NCBI GenBank assembly: GCA_914767715.1
Contig: OU612066.1
Location: 16,683,001 to 16,747,000, forward strand
Direction: 5' to 3'
Origin: Membranipora membranacea
Lineage: Eukaryota; Bryozoa; Gymnolaemata; Cheilostomatida; Membraniporidae
DNA: 64,000 bases
Shown here: one piece after another, positions 1 to 12,100 of the stretch
Numbering within the stretch: the stretch's first letter is position 1
How the letters are laid out: each line of letters starts with the position of its first letter
Program-made: the position numbers and the translations under genes
Notes under the pieces: model-generated
The model's input: only the letters and a program-made list of their open reading frames with translations
Told to the model about the DNA's origin: nothing
Database searches by the model: none

Positions 1-3000
1 GGCGCATCAGATTTTACTGTCCCTTTGGTAGTATCAAGCCCTTGAGAGGCTGGCACTACTGCTGAACCAGCAGTATCCTTTTTATGAGTAGTGCCTTTGA
101 CGAGTGATTTTCCTTTAGGCTGATCACCAGAATGTTCCGCAACCAAAGTCTCACCTCCTGAAAAGGCCTCCTTATTATACTCTTTGAATGTTACAGTATT
201 TTCCTCACTTGTTATGTCCGTGATAGTGATGGGTCCTTTCCTAGCAGATTCTAAAGTTGGGGTGTACGGTTTGAGACCCGCAATGAATGCCTTCTTTTCT
301 TCTTCGGTCCACTCCGGTTCAGGAGTTTTCTCCTTCTTTGGCTGTTTTGGAGTTTCTGGTTTTGTAACAGGCGGTGATACAGCTGGAACGACTGGAACAG
401 CCTGTACAGGAGTGCTGGGAGTAGGTGGCAGTTCCGGCTGCTGTATACCTGGAGCTTGAATATAACAAGTATGACATGATTTAAGAAATTTGAACCAGAC
501 CATTACCCTATTTATATACATAAAAAACTTTATGAAAAACAAGTCAAATTTGGACTCAGCGCTGTTTTACATTTATTTTGCCTTTTAGTATCTCAGGTGT
601 CACTGAAGGCACCTGCAGTAGTTTATTTTTTAGATGGTTTGATAGGCTAAATTCTCTGAAAGTTATTTTGCCATGTCTAGTTAGCTAACTCTCTATTTGT
701 CCTTGACAGCGAATCACAGCTAATTTCCCACATTCATTCCCATCAGATTCAGTTTCAATTTAATCATTTTCTTATGATTTTTTATATATATTCGGGAGTT
801 AACAGCCCATCAGCAAAGAGCGCATAAAACCCACATTATATTTTTAAATGACACAATATTTTGCAGTGAGTCTCTACCAAAGGAAGCATGATATCAGCAA
901 CTATTATACATGATGAAAGTAACCAGGGACTTAAGTTTAGACCCTGTCCAGGATACGCTGTGATAAATGTAAGTGAACTTAGAACTTGGAATTATTCTGG
1001 TAAGTTTTCTGATCACATCGGTAGTTTCCCATGACCTCAATAAACTCAATAAACTCAATAAACTCAATAAACTCAATAAACTCAATAAACTCAATAAACT
1101 CAATAAACATAATTAAGTATCGATATGTTTATTGAGTTCCAAAACTAGACATTAAAAGCTTTATTCTCAACATATTATTTTAATGAAGTCATTACTTTAT
1201 ATCGTTTCTTTCTTAAGCTAGCAAAATTTAGTGCAAGCTATCATTAGGTCATCTCTAAACTAGCTTCCTCTTTTCGTTTAATTAGGGAACATCTGATAAT
1301 GAATGACATACCTTCATTGAGGACTGGTTCAGCAGCAGATTGCTCAGCTGCTGGTGGTTTTATCTTCCTTGGTCTGCCACGTTTACGCTTTGCTGGTAAG
1401 GGCTGATCAGGGGTGCTAGGGGCAGCCTCAGGAGGAGTGCCCGCTTTACTTGTTGGTAAGGCGGGTACAGAAGGGGTGGAGTTACCTTCACCCTCCTTTT
1501 CTGTCGATCCCTCATCTATTTCTCCATCAAGAGCAGCATCTGCAATAGAATACATACAAACATTACTAAGAAAAAATCTTGCACTGAGAAATCCATAAAA
1601 ATTTATCACGTTCTTCACATATATTAAAATTCAAATATATTATGATTATATATATATATGAAAAATTCATATTGAACAACCGATTGCTCAATATGAATTT
1701 TTCATAATTATAAAAATATTATATTTTAAGGTAAATATATATATATAACACATGCCTTTTAACATAATAGGACGACCTAAAGGCTAGTAGTGGTCAAAGG
1801 TATATGATACTGACATGTATCAGATACACTAACTGTAGCGAATATTATAATTATAATATACAGTTAGGTAATTATATGCTGCATGTGAGAATCTGAAGAC
1901 TAGTAGACAAGGGCTCAACTTGCCAATGAGTTTTATGATATCTTAGCTGAAGTGACTTAGGCGTATAGTAGCACCCACCATCAAATTAGTCTGCTCAACT
2001 TTTGAACCATGATTAAAATAGACTATCCTTTATGGCATATTTTGCTGTGTTATTTATTGGCTGAGGGGGTAAAAGTCGAAGCTGTCTTTTTGTTTTCCAC
2101 TTGGCAATAAGTTACTGCGATATAGTATAGTATAGTATAGTATAGTATAGTATAGTATAGTATCAAACCACAGTTTATGAAATCTATATTAGCCTCAACA
2201 GCATAAGGATGGTTTCCATGAAATGCGAGGCACCAGTTTGCTGGCCAAAAACCAAAATAACAATCGCATTCCTTTAAAATATGGCACAATAATAATCACA
2301 AATCTTCTACACCTTATATGCATTATGAAGATGATGAAAATGTGATATTTTTATTCAATTCAATCAAAGTTAATCGCCTTTCATCACATATTATAATGCT
2401 CATAACTCAGTGCTGATCCATAAAATGACCCTCAATAAATTACAATTCTTGCCCACCACAAGCCGAATGTCACTTTAATTCCAAATAATGAAATAACATT
2501 CCAGCCCTCAACGAAATAATTGCAATTTGCAATTTTCCCTAGCAGCTGATTGTTAGGACTATCTCTCATAACCTTTAGAAGGAGAGGATCACATATTCCA
2601 AGTATAGTACGGTTAGTATTCTGACAGGCCCACAAAAACTAATGATAAATGTCAGCTTGTCCAAATTTCACTGTTGGGTATACATCTTACTTAAAAGTGA
2701 TGCAACCATATCTTGCCATTCCATGTTTGAGCTGCGCTTACCAGGAAAAAGATCTTACTTGACACAACAAAAATACTTAGCTATCTCTTTTCCTCGTCTT
2801 TTTATGCAAATCAGCAATGGAAATTTTTAGTGTACAAAAATACCCCTATAAAAATTAACTCTGCCAAAAGATCCAAAGTTTAATTCCATAGGTCAGTCTC
2901 AGTTTTCTGCACATTTTGATGCTAGGAAAACTTCAAATACTTTGATTATTGATTGACCATGAATCTAATACCAACGCGGTTGAATGGTCCCAAGCACATG

Positions 3001-4744
3001 TGCCTATAGTGCATAATTTCTTGAAATTTGACCCTCAAAAATAATAGTATCAAAACCCATATGGAGTTACTGGCTGTAAACAACCACCTATATGGCACCA
3101 AGACTATGGTCATGAAAAAGCTGGGCATGGTAACTGCAAAGTATGATGGACTTGATGTTAATTTTGCATGAAAATGGATTAGTAAATTTGATTCCAAACT
3201 CACCAGTTACTGATGAAGAATTATCTGCCTGGGTAGAGTTGGAGGTGCTAGCCTGAGTATCTACACTCGTCAATGATCTCTTCTTAGGGCGTCCTCTTGG
3301 GCGTCCCTTATATGGAGCATTATCACTGTAAAATAAAACCAGCCAAAAACAGTTATTGATGTTCAGACCATGTGTCCGCTTTCTGTGCATAATAATAATT
3401 AATAATATTAATAATTAATATTTAATATATGGTTTGAACCTATCAAAAAATCAAGAAAGAACCGCCCTGAATGAGCACATATTGTAAGAACCTACCCGGA
3501 AGCTGACTGTGAGCTTCTCTGACGAAAATTCTCTAGCAACCTCTCATCCAAAATGTTAGTGGCTGGCTCCCATGTATTATTTCTGAAATAATGATAATTA
3601 TAATACAGCGCGCTTTAAATAATGCAAATCATAATGTGGTAAAGCTCAAAACTATACAGGGGTGGAATTACAGTCATTCCAATAATCTAATAACTAGCCA
3701 ACTTTAAGGTAAACTATCCCTGCAATTATAAGCAAACATAGTGAAATCCATCTTAAAAATTAAAACTTTTTCTCTTCGTATTGTTGAATGAACTGTTTGA
3801 GTCTCAGTGTAACCTCATCAGCACTTATTAAAAGGACAGTGAGTAAGTCTTGGTAATGTACTATCAATGTTCCCATTATAAACTCTGAATGACCTGATGA
3901 AGGTTGCCACTTACTTTGAAGACCAGCCTTTCCATTTGATATAATACTCAACTCTGCCCTGAAAAAAAATAAAAACACAATTTAAGCCCTGCAAACTTCA
4001 GCAACTCAGCGTGTTGATAGCAACTGTGATGAGACTTGAGGGTCTTGTACTCATGTTACAGGTATCAATACGAGCAGATGAAGGCAAGGCTGTTGGTGTT
4101 GGAAACTTCCTCATTATCACAGGCTTAGGACTGAGATACAGAATATGTATGACCAGCATATCAGTGACTAGTGTGTATCCACCACTGGTGAATGCTTGCA
4201 ACGACATCTGCAGTCTTGGGGGGATCCAGAATCTAGAGCTCTAGTGCAGCTTGCCAAACATGGACCCAAGACATCAAACCAGAGAGACATACAATGGATG
4301 GCTTAGATATAGCAAGCATAAACTTACTTTACTATTTTTGCCATGCATAGATAGGGCAGGATTGTCAAGAGCAACACAACAGTGAGTATTGCACAACAAG
4401 ACAACTCAAATGGTTGAAAATACCAAGTCAGGAAAAATTTTTCATCATACAGTTCACAGTTGTCAGTTGATCATGTAATGTATCAATGATTTGAACATAG
4501 TATTGTCAATGTATTCACTTCAAATCATCACTCATCTCATCGAATGAAGAGATGGATTCATAGAGTGAGTGACTGTTTTCAATGTTGATTGAATATTGAT
4601 ATAAATAAATAAATAAATTAAATAATATATATATATGATAACAAATAACCTGCTAACCTTTCTTATTCTCCTTTTCTCAATTCTCTCAGCAGCAAATACT
4701 CTTTCTTCTGAGTCATCTGGTTCATTAGAACTATTGTCAGCCAT
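1..4744 (-). CDS. Polycomb-type CBX chromodomain protein, 3' end outside window
   Basis: Exons on the minus strand: 4744-4658, 3958-3915, 3582-3496, 3325-3204, 1539-1312 and 454 to beyond 1. All junctions are GT-AG and the phases match (0,2,2,1,1). At least 340 residues are present. A chromodomain covers about residues 14-65; EERVFAAERI, YYIKWKGW and NNTWEP are visible, including the aromatic residues that bind methyl-lysine. Two AT-hooks follow: KGRPRGRPKKR (79-89) and KRKRGRPRK (164-172). The middle is Pro/Ala/Lys-rich and likely disordered. Near 264-288, GPITITDITSEENTVTFKE resembles the C-terminal Pc box that binds RING1 in PRC1. By family, the product is a nuclear reader of H3K27me3. The reading frame stays open after the Pc-box-like segment, so the tail is longer than in most CBX proteins, where the box is close to the end. 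HP1 is unlikely because there is no chromoshadow domain and AT-hooks are present. The Pc box call is less certain than the chromodomain. Confidence 0.88.
1036..1108. repeat. 9-bp tandem repeat CTCAATAAA, about 8 copies
   Basis: Near-perfect array in the CBX intron. The sequence GTTTATTGAG about 20 bases downstream is complementary to the unit, so the transcript could fold. Confidence 0.95.
1657..1706. repeat. Perfect 19-bp inverted repeat with 12-base loop
   Basis: TATGAAAAATTCATATTGA is followed 12 bases later by its exact reverse complement. It lies in the CBX intron between the exons at 3204 and 1539, close upstream of the latter's far side (next exon at 454). Confidence 0.85.
2121..2163. 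repeat. 5-bp tandem repeat TATAG
   Basis: About 8.5 perfect copies in a CBX intron. Confidence 0.95.
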
Positions 4745-7700
4745 TGTAAGGCAGGATATCACTCAGATTCCATGGCTGGTTGTTCACTGAATGTTTACTA
4801 CACTTCAACAAGTGCAAAGCAAGTGTATTTTTCTTTTCCCTCTTCACTCAACACACACAAATTTGCTCTGTCAATAGTTTTGATGTCTACAATGTTTACA
4901 TTTGTCAATGACACTGGCCAATCAAAAGAGCACACAGGCATATCCGCCTTTGCTTTGCGAAAACCTTCTGATATGAAGTTATCCACCCTGTGTGACTGAG
5001 GGGGCAACTCTTGAATAACTTTGAAGTGTAGATGGAGGAAATTATTCCATGAGAAAAACTTCCTTTGATTGATAAAAAAGCATAGGGGGTTGTTATAAGA
5101 TCATGTATTTTAGCATTACATCACTCTTCCTGCAGTCTTTTTCCAATCAGTACTTTCTTCCATAAGCTTCCATCAATAAATCAAAAAGGCCTTTCAGCAT
5201 TTTCCCTTCTTACAGCATTTCACAAAGGGAATTGGAACAAATTGTTGATAACCTTTCTTTCATTTAAAAAGAGCAATAATTTTTTAATCAAACATAGCTA
5301 GCAATTCGCATGTTTTACAGTCTTTAAAGCACATTTGTTCCCAAATCATTCACTCATATTTATTATATAGAACCACTAGTTGGTGTAGTGTATCGACTAC
5401 GGATATAGAAAGGATCGAGTCTGATACTTAGGGTAGACCGCTAATCATAGACATCAAGTGCTAATCTTACTACTCCACCAAAGGCTGCTTCTTCGAATGA
5501 TAAAGTTTAGTCTTTCAACAATATTCGTCTGTTACATGATAATATTCAGTTATGAATAACCTTTGATTTAGCTGGGCCCTTCTCATTGACAGACACAGGG
5601 AGGAGACACTTGGGGGTTGGGAGGATGGAAAATTCTCCCGTCAATCAAAATTTATTTTCCAAATTTCCAAGGCTAACTTGCAAACTGTTCATTCAATGAT
5701 GAAAGACTGTCTAATATGTTTGAATGCCCACATTTTTGTTGTTTATAAATTATCATAAAAATAATGAAATGGTAAGAGAAAAAAACATTGATCAGAAAAT
5801 GTATTGAACAAAAAGCAAAATTTTAATTTCATTGAGTTGCTTAGCTCATGCATTTTTTAGCTCATGTTGCAGTGTTTTCATAAAAACACATTGTACTATA
5901 TGCAAACTTTTGTGCTGGTTGTATTAACAAATTACAGTACATTGCTCTGGAGATCATATACAATATTGTGAGGCCATGTCCTCACTGGAAAGTGACGCAG
6001 AATCGACAATGGTATCTCGTGTGCCAATTCTTTCGCTTTCTGTCCTGTAAATGTGACTTTCCTGCACAAATGGTGTATATCAAATTACAATCATGAAACT
6101 AACACCTACCTGTTGCATTTTGGGAATTGGAAATAATATAGTAATATAGTAATATAGTAATTAGTAATGATGTCAAACCATGAGACAGTTGTCTCGCAAA
6201 TGACAGTTACCTCAAGCATTTAATTATGTATGATGAATGTTTTTTGAAATGATTAAAAATCTAAAATTTTATGAGTAATGTTATGAAACAATTTTTATCC
6301 GCAATGTTAAGTCCTGGCAGATATTGTTGCCAACAACAATTTGCTCTACGGCAGTAGTGCCTGTATAACCAGGAACACATGTACTGTATATTTATCGTAT
6401 TATTTTCTGTACTGTGTACACAATACATTATGAGAACACAATAGTGTCTGTATTATATTGAAAAAGCAGACGGTGAACTGTAGTCCTGGACTTAGCTAGG
6501 ATGAATGATACGCCGACGCCAGTACCAAATAACTAAAAAACTGCCGCTGGAAATAAACCATTTACCTCAAAGATAACAAGTCTGTTCATTTAGACCGCTC
6601 CTCTCCCCTAATACTCATTAAAAGAAAATAGATGAAGTTTTGCCCAACAAGAAATGAGATATTGCTCACCCTCATACTTCCTGATCATTGGAAAGAGATC
6701 TAGCAAAATTTTGAAATCATGATGTGCAGAATTGTGACCTCTTTATGCATGGGCGCACAACTAATAAAATATTGTTGTTGCCTGTTTGTATAGGTTAATA
6801 CTAAACCGAAACTACTTCCTCCAACTTATCAGGGTCATTTGTGATTGGTCTATTAAAAAACCAGAACCAGACATCAGTTGTTGTGAAAAAAAAGCAGTTG
6901 GTACTAACTTCTCACAGTTTTCACGCTTTGATTAGAGCATTTTCAGCATAGAACTTCTGCATTTCCTGCTTAAGTGTCTTATGCCAGGAAAAGCAGTAGT
7001 CCTATACTATTGGCTCAATAGTAGCTAAGTGACAAGTAAGTAGTAGTGTGCAAGTCCCATGTCAATGAACTTAGCTCATTGGACTGGTCTGTGCCACAAC
7101 AATCAATGATTGATGACTTCCTTCATATCATCATTGGTTGGTTGGCTTGTCTTTCTCTTGACTTACTAACTAGAGCTTTTCAAGACTCCTTACTGGTATT
7201 TTCCTTCACATATGCATTGCATGTTGTGTTGAGTCATGCTGAATCAGAGAGAATGGAACATTTCAGTTGAGTTATTTGTTGTATGCAAAGAAATTGATGA
7301 ATAATAGAGTTAGTTAGTAGTAGGCAGCATAGGACTACTACTGCGTTTCCTGACTTTGGGCATAATAATAGGTAATGTGGTAGTCCTATGAGTAGGACAA
7401 TCACAGTCAATGTCACCTAAGCCTTCAAATCTATGATACAGTGATCATGTCGGCAAGTAAGTGTTGTGCCTGTTGTGCAACTCCGCCTCAACTGCACTCT
7501 GACAGAGTCAGATAAATATCATGCTTCTAGGCTGGTATGCCTATATTTTACCTGTGTCGAGTCTTATATATATTCAGAATCCACTATCCATTCTGAACAT
7601 AATTACAAGCTTGCAAGCTCCAGGAGTCCATAACTACAGTCAAGCTTTTTGAATAATAATGAACATACATACATGTTGCAGTATCCCAGGACAGCCAATA

Positions 7701-9187
7701 TTGTGCTAAGTTTGAAATGAAAGGAAGGAAATGTTTCAGCCATTGAATTGGACTATTTCAGTTCGGAGGTCAAAGCATGTAACACTACTAACCATTTAAA
7801 CTTTCCTGGTTTTGGCGAGCAGCAAACGCCGCTCTAAATGGTGACTTTATTATTGCAACTTAAAGGGCAACCAAGGTTTCGCAGCAATGCATTGATGGGT
7901 AGGAAATAATGTGCTGGGCAGCATCAGCTTTGTGCATTACGCGATGCAAAACTCAAAGTAGTTGCTGACTCTAAGCTGGGTAACACTTCAGTTTAGGGGA
8001 GGTTCCAAGACTTTGCTGTAATAATTATAGAGCACAGGCTAAATAATGACAGGAACAGGAAACTGCTATGTGGTATTCTGTTTTATCTGAGTTTGAGTGC
8101 CTGATGGAAGAAATGTTTCACAAGAATTCTGGCTGAATAATCATCCGAATTATATTTTGTCTTTTTCCCCATGCAGAAGGTGCAATCTGCTATTAATCAA
8201 TGACCATCAATGAGAAGTTGTTTGAAACCTTGGTTGCCCTTTAAACTTATCTGGTTGGGGAAAGCAGGTGGATATGAAAACGTAATTGGTTTTTGCGGTC
8301 GTCTAGGGTTTTCGACCAGCAACAGTCATTAAAACATTATGATAACACAGATCTACAGTCAGTTTGTGAAAGTTCAGTGTGAGCCCCCAAGTTAGTATAC
8401 TTGCACAAACTGCAGTCACATGTATCCCTAACCTAAGCCCACAAGCATGAAATATCGGTATGTGAAGACCTAATAAGCGTAATCAACTAATTGTCCCTGG
8501 AGCTTGTTAGCATTTGTTTTTTTTTTGTTCAGTATAGAGAAGCCAAAATAGCCAATCACGTTATGATGCTTGACTTTAAGTTTTTATGAACCTATGAGAC
8601 TCCATTGATGAGCTGATCTTGACCTGCTATGTTATTTGTGCCAAGTTTCAGAAGCCAACTGATGTAGATGGGCAGCTATGAAAGCTTGAAATATTATCCT
8701 CCACTCTCACTGTAGTATTCGCCAAAGCTAATTGATTTACCCGCTATCCATTTATCGAAAGGGCTTGAACAACCCAGCAAGACATACTATGACATGATAA
8801 ACTCGATGCTGTGGTTATGCATAGAAGATAATGAACTCGCTTCAACTTATCTAATTTTAACTTAGTCTTCATGTATGTGTGCCTGAGTTACTGAAGTTAA
8901 CAGACATCCCAAGGTCACTATCTTGGTGTGGCTGATGGTCGATAAGCTGCTGATACAATTGATTTTGTATACCTCGTAGCAATTAAGTTCCTGTAGAGTG
9001 GAAATCAAAACAAAGCTAATTTATATAAACTGTTGAAGTTGACGCTAATGAAGGAGCAGCCACTATGTAGTAGTGGGAGCTGAAAAAAAGTAATCCAACT
9101 GCCCGTAACAATTAATCAGTCAGAACCTTTTTCACTTATAATTCTCGCTTACTGGATCATAACTCTTTTTCTTCCAGATTCACCTGT
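4745..9187. other. Noncoding interval between divergent CBX and FKRP-like genes
   Basis: No convincing exon was seen on either strand. The interval separates the CBX start (minus) from the FKRP-like start (plus), so promoters for both probably lie here, but I cannot place them. It contains the TTAA-flanked element at 7860-8244 and a short 8-bp repeat at 6137-6162. A degenerate tRNA-like stretch near 5380-5450 has B-box-like GGATCGAGTC and could be an old SINE. A polypyrimidine tract and AG end just before 9178, so the first coding exon of the FKRP-like gene probably has an upstream 5' UTR exon somewhere in this interval. Confidence 0.6.
7860..8244. mobile_element. TTAA-flanked miniature inverted-repeat element (385 bp)
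   Basis: TTAAAGGGCAACCAAGGTTTC at the left is mirrored by GAAACCTTGGTTGCCCTTTAA at the right. TTAA at both ends fits a piggyBac-like target site. There is no transposase inside. Confidence 0.8.
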
Positions 9188-12100
9188 ATGCTGAAGACAA
9201 TGTGGAAGATCTCTGCGAAAAGTTTGACTTCTAAGATTAGTCCGACACATCTGAAAACTTTCTTTGTCTTTGTGGTCTTCTTGTGTATCGTATGGGTGCT
9301 GAAGCATAGTATTTATAGGTAAGACTATTATCAATCTTACCATAGCTCATTTTGCTCACCATTACCATCCCATCTGTGGGGAGACCCATGCTGTATGGTA
9401 AGATATGACATAATGCACAAAAGCACCGTTCTTTACAGCTGAACATGATCACAAATAATACTTCATGTCATTATTAGGCTTGATTATTTCACGTCATATA
9501 TCTTTTCAATATATCTTTAACTGCTTCTATTTCTCTACATAATTTGAAAATAGGTAGCAAACACCCAGTCAGAATGTAGTTTATTACTAATAGGCAAACT
9601 AGTCTCATTATTGTAGTAGAACAAGGTATATATATATACTGTTCATAGTGCTCAAACCCTCCCTGGATTTTGGTAGTGTTCTATTATCATTTTCAACCAC
9701 ACATAATGGAAACCAACTAATAGCACCCAAATGACTTTTTTGGGTTTTGCTATGCATATTTGAGCATGTAATTTGTTGATAATTGGCAGTATAATATCCT
9801 ATTTGATATATTAGCGTTAGACAGAGCGAAGGCTCTAGGGTGATAAAACCAGGTGACAAGCATAAGACAATTGAACCAAAGCATGCTTCTATGATCTGGA
9901 AAGGGTAGGCCTGATGCATGAGAAAGTCTTTCTTAATTGTTGTCTCTCTAAGATTGATTTATGAACCTAAAAAAGTGACAATTCTGATTCAATTTGAGAT
10001 TTTTTAACTTGCCTCCCCCTGTGTGTGTGTTGATTTGATCTGGATATCAGGAAGTAAGGATAATTCCCCGTGAAAGAAGTTCACTAGAATCAACTTTACA
10101 ATTGTGGAGCAGGCACATTGTCGCATTTGGGTAAAAAGTATGATATTAGGCCTATACTGATTTTGATCGTTGTGACTGCTTGTGGAGTTTTAGTTTCCCA
10201 AATATTCTATTCTATATGTTGGGCTGAAAAGTGTCTGGCTTTGAAGATGAATAATTCATACTAATTAGTCTCTAATTTAGCTTCTGCTTAGTTTAAGTGC
10301 TCCAATTCTGCTGGGTCGTGGCAGGTGCATCCAGTTATCGACCCACATCACAACCACTGGGATGGAATGTCCCTCGCAGTGACTTGGGCAGAGTTTGAGA
10401 TAGCTTTTAATATACAGCCGTCGCATACTAACATTCCTTCAGGCATTTAAAATTCTTATTCTTGCACTATCTGTAGAGCCAATTACCCAAAATGCAAATG
10501 GTGTAGTTCCTTCACACCAATGTCTCATGAAACCTTGAAACCTATTATGAATTACCCTAGCTTCTTGCCTAGCTTTTCTTTTAAATTATCTAACATTATA
10601 TATCTTTTAGGATTGATCTTGGCGTTGACAGAAGCACAAGACACAAAACTGTGGAACAGTTGGTAGAAATAGCATCTAAATTGGCCAAGCTTGACCGTCT
10701 GGCGGCAACAGCTGAAGAGAGGGAAGCTATCCATGGTTCCTATATAGAGGTATGTGCTTTGTATGACACTGCACCAAGCATCAACTTTTAACTTTACCGC
10801 AAATTATGTCAAAAAAGTCTGGATCTGGCTTTTATTACTGCATGTTGAGAGAGCGAAGGGAGGGAGCGAAGGGAGGGAGCGTGACTGCCCTGACTAAGAA
10901 TTGGTACCATATACATTTTCGCCAATTACTCATTGCACCTATTCTACATGCCTCACTCAATTTTTAATTCAAACATCTGTCCTATTTATATTTAGAAAGA
11001 GATTAATCTGCTAACGTTGGCTTTGATGATCACTGATAGGGTTTTCAGACTAACACACCTACCCTGATGATAAACTCAAATCTGTATAATATATAAACCG
11101 CTTAAATGACAAATGGGACGTAATGGACCGTTTCGAGTTTGCAAAAATATCCACATTTGTTATTTCCACCCTGTAGGGAGATCATTCTAACACCTCCAAA
11201 GGGCACACTTTAGTCACCATTAAGCATTTAAAAGGCTAACCGGCTAATAAGATGCAAGTAGTAATCCTGACCTGATACAAACTTTCTTAAAAGTAGGTAT
11301 AGCCAATAGAATTACCCCCCTCTTATGTTAGAGAATGTTATAGCGGGTAATCTTCCCATTTTCAAAACAGTTCATGATAAATTGTAATTTGATATCCGCA
11401 GTTGTTTATCTCGCGCTACTCTCTTCTCTTTCCTGTTTGCCTCCATCAGTGACGCGATGTGTAGTCTCTGCATACCATTTGAGTTCATTTAACGCTCTCG
11501 GATATATTCATGATGAGGACCATTTTATGATGACTTCCTAATCCACACCAGGAAGTACTGAGGTGCTTGGGGCTGAGACTGCTTTTCACAACAACTGATT
11601 CTCACACTAAACAATATACTTTTTTATTTAACTTTTACCACAGAGACATGATTTTTACCATTGCAAGGGTCTACACCAATTTCACAGCTTGTTTGTCAGT
11701 GATTGTAATAAATCCATCCAATGTAATGCGATCACCTGCATCAGCGTCTGCGCTATGCATCACTTAAGAGTTTTTATCTTGGTGTCTGATTTCACAATAC
11801 ATAGGCATACTGGTACCCAGTAACCTAAACTAATTGACTGCACAGTATCTACAAAGATTATAAAATACATTGGTATCTACTACAGTTGTTGACACTGGAT
11901 ATCCGAATTAACAACACTTTTTTGTTTTGCCTATCCACAAATAAAGTGTATTATTCAACATTTTGCCAGAGCCTATGGGTCTCTATAGTCTCTGATTTTA
12001 CCACAAACCATCAAAAAAGTAAAATCATTTGTGGTGACAGTTAGGTGAAAATTGATTCAAATGTCACAATGACATTGTTTCTTTAGGTTATGAGTTGCCA

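Noticed and set aside
894-1103. Minus-strand frame with Leu-Ser repeats
   Set aside because: Reading of the CTCAATAAA tandem array in a CBX intron.
5380-5450. tRNA gene
   Set aside because: Only weak A- and B-box-like sequence and no complete cloverleaf; at most an old SINE.
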